The position numbers and the translations under genes are program-made. Below the pieces are notes generated by a model. It was given only the letters and a program-made list of their open reading frames with translations, searched no databases and was not told the origin of the DNA. From contig CALSCQ010000556.1 in assembly GCA_943704525.1 (NCBI GenBank), positions 1-15,555 on the forward strand: DNA of 15,555 bases. The letters are read 5' to 3'. Numbering within the stretch: position 1 is the stretch's first letter; every line of letters begins with the position of its first letter. The DNA comes from Pigoraptor vietnamica. Its lineage: Eukaryota; Opisthokonta; Filasterea. Positions 11,874 to 15,555 of this stretch are shown piece after piece.

Positions 11874-14800
11874 CACACACACACAGAGACACACGCACAC
11901 ACACACACACACAACCATACACACACACACACATACACACACACAGACGCAGACACAGACGCAGACGCAGACGAAGACGCACACGCAGATACACGCACAC
12001 ACACACACACACAACCATACATACACACACACACACACACACATACACACACATTCACACACACACACACAGACACGGACACAGACGCAGACGGAGACGC
12101 AGACGCACACGCAGACACACACGCACGCATACGCGCACGGATTACACACCCTCGTCAGAAGAGTGCCCATGACATCACTAGGCAAAAACCCACACATCTA
12201 CATCGCAAACCATCAAATTGACCAAGAAAAAAAAAAAATGGAACAAACTGACACCCACTCTCGAGCTCAAAATCAGACACGTCGACCGCAACGTCGCTGC
12301 TGGCCGGCGAGACAAAGCCGATACACGTGGTCTCCGCGAAGTCAAGCAACTCCCTCCGTTGGGCGGAGATGACGCAGACGCCGTCCACGCACACAATGGC
12401 CCACTTGTCGAACCCGACCACAATTTCCACCTCGTGACAGGCGCCGTCGGAGAGTGCGCACGGCGAAGTGGCGGTGGCCGCGACATGTCCCGTGGACTGC
12501 AAGCAAATGGTGTCGGGGGCACCGCCCTCGCGCTGAAAGGAGACGTTGACGAAGAACCGCGCGAGGAGGGTTCGTGCATATAGCGGCAAGTTGGGGGGCG
12601 TCGATTGCTGGCTGCAAAGGGAACGGGTCACGTGAGCGCAGCTCTGCGTGGGACAAAACACGGCTGCGCAATTACACCTTACGATGCGCCATTTGGGGAT
12701 TCGGCACGTGGGGCAACGCCTCGTCTCGGAAGAGCGCACACCCTCCACCGCACAATTCACACATTTGCACTACGCCACACGTTGAATGCGCGCGTGCACA
12801 CACACGGACACACACATGTACATACCACCTTCCCCCCCCCCCCCCCCCCAAACACACACACACAGACAGACACACAGATACGCGAGCACGTACACACACA
12901 AAGACACACACATCACACGCTGCGAAAGTGCAGGTCCGCCACCCGTCCAACAGCAACGAGCGACGATGGGTTACTCACAGGCCACCCCTGGACACGTTCC
13001 ACAGGCCAAACCCAAAGTGGCCAGAGCGCCCGCACGCGGCGATCCGCACATTGAACTTGACCGAGAACCCCGCCGAGACATTCGCGGTCACGTGCGCCGT
13101 GTGAGAGGAAGAGGCAGGCGCGCCGTGCTCGGCCTTTGTACGAAGCACAGTCCCCTCGCCACCGTGCGAGGATTTGACACATCGGAAGCCGTTGAGCTCG
13201 AACCCGTCCACTCCGCGGACGGTCGACAGCGGCGTGGGCCGGAAGTACAGAGGCGTGATTGCAGTACGGCACAGCCGCACGTACGCCCCTTCCACGTCCT
13301 TGGGAGTAACGAGACCGCGCGAGAGGAAGGCGCGCAGTACGCCCTCGGCAGGCCCGCTGTCCAGTCGCATTATTGCGTCAATCGGCAGGAGGCCTGCTGC
13401 GTTACTCTTCGTTAATAAATGGCGCACGCTCTCGACAGCAGGACGGAGGGCGAGCAGCCTCTCGGCCACGTCCGCAGAGCAGAGTGCGTGCGCGACATTG
13501 TTGCCCACGCGGCCCACAAAAGACAACGCGACACGAGCATCTCCTTCGTCGCACGCAGAGAGCCCCGCGAGCACGTGACCCGCGCGCTCTGCGTCGCAGT
13601 CCGAGAGAATGTCGGCCACGGCCTCCTCGCCGATAGTCACAACGCACGCGCCGACGTCATCTCCAGCGATGCTGAGCGACAGTGACGCCACGGGGGCCGC
13701 GTGCCTGCACACGGAGACGCGCGCTGGGCTCGCAACGACAGTCACCGCCTCGGCAGAGTCCGTGCGACAGACGGCCGCGACGCCGCCCGTCACGCTCAGA
13801 GTGACGCATCCCGGCTGCACGCCATCGGCCGCGAGGGGCAAACAGGTCAACTCCGACAACAGCAAGTCACCGAGCGGAGTGGAACGCGCGCCGTCGAACG
13901 CGGCGAGGGACACCACTGCATGTGCCAGGGATGGGGCGACGCCACCCGCAGCCGGAGGTACCACCCCAACCACATGGACTCCTCCCCACCCCGGGTGGGC
14001 GCACAGAATCCGCTGAAACGGAGCGAGAGACAGCGGGGGCAGACGGGCGCCGTCAAGTGACACGTGACCGCACTCTGCGACCGCCAGCGGCACGACCTCG
14101 GCCTCCTTCACCGCCACTATGCGATTGCCAGACGACGGCGCAACAGCGGCGGCACCTCCCTCGCGTTCTTCATCGAGCATGACGACCACGTGCGGAGGGC
14201 AGGCATCCACCGTTGCCACAACCGTCCCCGCCGCGCCCCGCACGGCCAGCGCGAGCGGCACGTGATTGGGGGGCGGCTTCCACTCGTCTTCGTCTGCAGA
14301 GTCGGCGCGCCGGGACTGCCGCTGTGCCACCGCCGCCTCCCACCCCGTCGTAAACGCAGAGGGGTAGACAAGGGGCGGCGGGATCTCCCTGCGGAAGTGT
14401 CCGGACGTGGGCGGTGCGACGACAGCACAGTCGATAAAGAGGGACACGGGCAGCCCGCTCTCTTGGGCTTTGCTTTCCCACCCCGCATCGATCCCAAAGC
14501 GCACGTGACTCCCGTCGAAGGCCACGGCGGCTGTTGGCGCGACGGTCACGTGGGGTCCAATGGCTACGCGCGTGCCCACGCCCACGCGGTCTGTTACCGC
14601 GGGCCCGTCCCCACCAGTCGCGCCGTCTGTGCGCAGACCCCACACGAACACGCCGCCATCGCTCAGCGTCGCGGTCGTCGCCCAGTCGCACGTCGCAAGC
14701 GCGGCCACCGCGCATCCGCCGTCAGACCCCTTGCGCAGCGCAGCGCCGTCGACCTCCAGACAATCCACGACGCGCTTGTGACCACTCGCACGGAGCGCAT

Positions 14801-15329
14801 CCGCAAGGCCCTCATCGAGCCAGCTGTGCAGTTCGTACTTGATGCCGTCGCAGGCGCCGTCCCCCGCGTCTGACGCCACACGCACCACGGCTGTCGTTCG
14901 AAGGGTGGACGCCGCGATGCGCAGAACGCTCACGGCGCAGCCCGCGTGCAATGCACGCAGAGCGGCGAGACGGGGGTGCGGCTCGGGCGCTTGAGCAGAC
15001 CACGTCCACAGCAAAAGCGCTCCGTCGCAGAGGAGGATGACGGCACCGCGCGCGCACACGGCGACGTCCAACACGGATTGGCAGCCCGACGACAGCGGGT
15101 CCGTCGCTCCTGCGGGGGTCCATATGCACGCACGAGTGCTTTCCTCGCCTGCGCGCGAGATTGACACGGCACCGAGCGAGTAGAGCGTGACGATTTGGCC
15201 GTTGGGTCCATGCCACGTGCGCGTTGGGAGGCCGACGTTGCTGGCGACAGGGACAGACGAGCGCTGGTAGAGAGTGCCGTCGGGGGCCACTCGCGCTGAG
15301 TACACTCTGCGCTGGGCGATTGCCTGCGT
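6838..15329 (-). CDS. UBR5: UBR5-type HECT E3 ubiquitin ligase with propeller, lectin-like, FG and UBR regions (5'-partial)
   Basis: HECT ligases take ubiquitin from an E2 onto their own cysteine and pass it to substrates. Proposed exons on the minus strand: 15329-12979, 12611-12259, 11678-6838, giving 2514 residues plus TAG. Phases match at both joins (2 then 1). The first join restores one jelly-roll domain cut by the intron, which strongly supports it; the second rests on phase, strand and proximity. Order of regions: propeller-like (residues 1 to about 550), ankyrin-like (595-657), concanavalin-like (703-901), Cys-rich module (938-968), FG segment (1097-1205), UBR-like box (1504-1545), ankyrin-like (1591-1699), Ser/Ala-rich linker, HECT (about 2143-2514). 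The HECT part follows human UBR5 closely, and total length is near the roughly 2800 residues of UBR5. No ATG occurs early in the first exon, so further 5' exons lie beyond the window. Alternative: exons 1-2 and exon 3 are separate adjacent genes. Confidence 0.8.
9286..9612 (-). other. Ankyrin-like repeats after the UBR box
   Basis: Three stretches resemble ankyrin units: DERGRTPIQLALEYGHVKYA, DDRGNNLFHALFAAG and RNLVGHSPMDLWMSQGL. They keep the G-x-x-P/N-hydrophobic turn and helix pattern of ankyrin, but with irregular spacing, so they are best called ankyrin-like. They probably form a protein-binding surface between the UBR box and the helical middle region. Confidence 0.6.
9748..9873 (-). 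other. Diverged UBR-type zinc box
   Basis: Cys and His ligands run C594, C598, C602, C605, C610, C613, C617, H618, H621, C633, C635 in third-exon numbering (residue 1 at 11652; add 910 for the whole protein). The CxxC ... CxxC ... CHxxH ... CxC arrangement is that of UBR boxes, which read basic N-terminal residues of degradation substrates. The spacing before the first CxxC is much shorter than in UBR5, so the N-degron pocket may be altered or lost. The position upstream of HECT agrees with UBR5. Confidence 0.7.
10768..11094 (-). other. FG-rich, nucleoporin-like low-complexity segment
   Basis: This stretch is rich in Gly, Ala, Pro, Ser and Thr and contains at least six FG dipeptides, including GFGFGG, FSFGG, TPFGAPGG and FTFGG. 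The spacing and composition resemble FG domains of nuclear-pore proteins. It is predicted to be disordered. It lies between the Cys-rich module and the helical region that precedes the UBR box. Confidence 0.75.
10774..10860 (-). repeat. Coding 30-bp tandem repeat (TPSFTxLPV)
   Basis: Plus-strand CGTGAAGCTGGG recurs at 10774, 10804 and 10834, a 30-bp period. On the coding strand it gives three near-identical decapeptides TPSFTALPVS, APSFTPLPVT and TPSFTFGG. It sits at the C-terminal edge of the FG segment, and the third unit ends in an FG motif, suggesting the FG region grew partly by local duplication. Confidence 0.85.
11479..11571 (-). other. Compact Cys-rich module, likely zinc-binding
   Basis: Eight cysteines in 31 residues: YC at the start, then CPCGICDGVCGPTNGCACPSC. 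The CxC, CxxC and GPTNGC turns look like a small metal-binding knuckle. It is not a RING, B-box or UBR pattern. I cannot assign a named family from sequence alone. Confidence 0.65.
11679..12258 (-). other. Intron 2 of the HECT gene, filled with CA/TG repeats
   Basis: The donor is GTGGGT right after GAG-A (phase 1). Three acceptors upstream of the third exon share the needed phase; I chose the one ending TTCCCTCCAG because of its pyrimidine tract, giving exon start 11678. The others (exon starts near 11692 and 11707) would add a few residues. Most of the 580 nt is the simple-repeat tract described separately. Confidence 0.65.
11800..12136. repeat. Compound (CA)n / (GACGCA)n repeat tract
   Basis: Mostly CA dinucleotides with blocks of GACGCA/GACACA hexamers. 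A larger unit of about 100 bp is repeated: ACAACCATAC occurs at 11911 and again at 12011, each followed by CA runs and then a GACGCA-rich block. The coding strand of the HECT gene reads (TG)n here. Confidence 0.9.
12259..12611 (-). other. Second HECT-gene exon: C-terminal half of the concanavalin-like domain
   Basis: The acceptor is CCCTTTGCAG and the donor GTGGGT; 353 nt. It encodes 117 full codons beginning QQSTPPNLPLYARTLL. Alternating beta-strand segments (ARFFVNVSFQ, HEVEIVVGFDKWAIVCVDG, SDVAVDVSDFEL) continue a jelly-roll fold started at the end of the first exon (GFSVKFNVRI ... GHFGFGLWNV). FGFGLWN followed by a late DG-containing hairpin is typical of laminin-G/legume-lectin-like folds. 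Confidence 0.7.
12612..12978 (-). other. Intron 1 of the HECT gene
   Basis: The donor is GTGAGTAA at 12978 (phase 2) and the acceptor CCCTTTGCAG ends at 12612; 367 nt. Removing it fuses the two halves of the jelly-roll domain in frame. The intron contains a CA tract and a C18 run (G18 in the pre-mRNA). Confidence 0.75.
12795..12915. repeat. CA-rich tract with an 18-C homopolymer
   Basis: CA/GACA repeats surround an uninterrupted run of 18 C at 12832-12849, all within intron 1 of the HECT gene. The G18 strand could form G-quadruplex-like structures and is prone to sequencing error. Confidence 0.9.
12979..15329 (-). other. First visible HECT-gene exon: propeller-like region, ankyrin-like helices, start of jelly roll
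   Basis: 783 codons plus two bases. The acceptor is GCATGCTCGCAG just before 15329 (phase 0), and there is no early ATG. Repeated beta-blade-like units occur, for example CARGAVILLCDGALLLWTWS and CDWATTATLSDGGVFVWGL, the latter very like an RCC1-type blade; UBR5 and HERC proteins carry comparable N-terminal propellers. Blades are diverged, so the number is uncertain. Around 13359-13547 the sequence GRVGNNVAHALCSADVAERL and following helices look ankyrin-like. The exon ends inside the concanavalin-like domain. Confidence 0.7.
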
Positions 15330-15555
15330 CTGCGAGCATGCAAGGGGTGAATGATCGCACACATTAACAGTCTCACACTCTCACAAGCAACACAGGCATA
15401 ACATACAGACATCAGACATACATGCGCGCACACACACAAGCACACACACGCACACGCACACGCACACGCACACGCACACGCACACGCACACGCACACGCA
15501 CACGCACACGCACACGCACACGCACACGCACACGCACACGCACACGCACACGCAC
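15330..15555 (-). other. Upstream intron of the HECT gene, running off the window
   Basis: Reading the minus strand, the in-frame sequence before 15330 has no ATG and meets a stop near 15381, while an acceptor CTCGCAG ends at 15330. The remaining DNA is simple repeat. I therefore treat it as the 3' part of an intron with earlier exons beyond 15555. Confidence 0.6.
15445..15555. repeat. (CACACG)n hexamer array, 18.5 perfect copies to the window end
   Basis: A perfect CACACG period of 6 runs from 15445 to the last base. It is alternating purine-pyrimidine throughout, hence a candidate for Z-DNA. Its full length is unknown because it leaves the window. Confidence 0.95.

Noticed and set aside
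11594-12172. Histidine/threonine-rich open frames through the CA tract
   Set aside because: Dinucleotide and hexamer repeats stay open in several frames on both strands; the tract is intronic.
14064-14873. Plus-strand 269-codon frame
   Set aside because: Antisense of the propeller-like exon, Arg/His-rich with no recognisable fold; a shadow of the GC-rich sense gene.

Overview
The window looks like nuclear DNA from a GC-rich, intron-bearing unicellular eukaryote. The evidence is a SEL1L/HRD3 gene broken by ten short introns (68-307 nt), almost all with GTG-type donors, plus dense (CA)n microsatellites and minisatellites and no bacterial operon layout. The mix is compatible with a free-living protist such as an amoebozoan, but nothing here fixes the lineage.

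Layout. 1-274 is intron or upstream DNA. 275-3613 (+) holds eleven exons of a SEL1L/HRD3 homologue, the luminal adaptor of the HRD1 ERAD ubiquitin ligase; its 5' end lies before the window, while the C-terminal membrane anchor and stop are present. 3614-4496 is a gene-free gap between convergent genes. 4497-5495 (-) is a single-exon F-box protein of 332 residues with an N-terminal MG start that fits N-myristoylation. 5496-6837 is non-coding and carries a 9-bp hairpin, an (AT)7 tract and a 25/26-bp minisatellite with a 67-bp higher-order duplication. 6838-15329 (-) is best read as one very large gene, still 5'-incomplete: three exons joined in compatible phases give 2514 residues of a UBR5-type HECT E3 ubiquitin ligase. 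From N to C these carry a beta-propeller-like region, ankyrin-like helices, a concanavalin/lectin-like jelly roll split by an intron, a compact Cys-rich module, an FG-rich nucleoporin-like segment, a diverged UBR box, more ankyrin-like repeats and a C-terminal HECT domain. Every intron seen in this gene is filled with CA/TG-type repeats, and the last one runs off the window end.

All three protein genes belong to ubiquitin-ligase machinery: an HRD1-complex adaptor, a likely SCF substrate receptor, and a HECT ligase. Neighbouring eukaryotic genes need not be functionally linked, so this is an observation and not proof of a shared pathway. The most unusual item is the domain composition of the HECT ligase, above all the FG-repeat segment and the lectin-like insert within an otherwise UBR5-like protein. 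I did not find a defence system, CRISPR array, mobile element, rRNA or tRNA.
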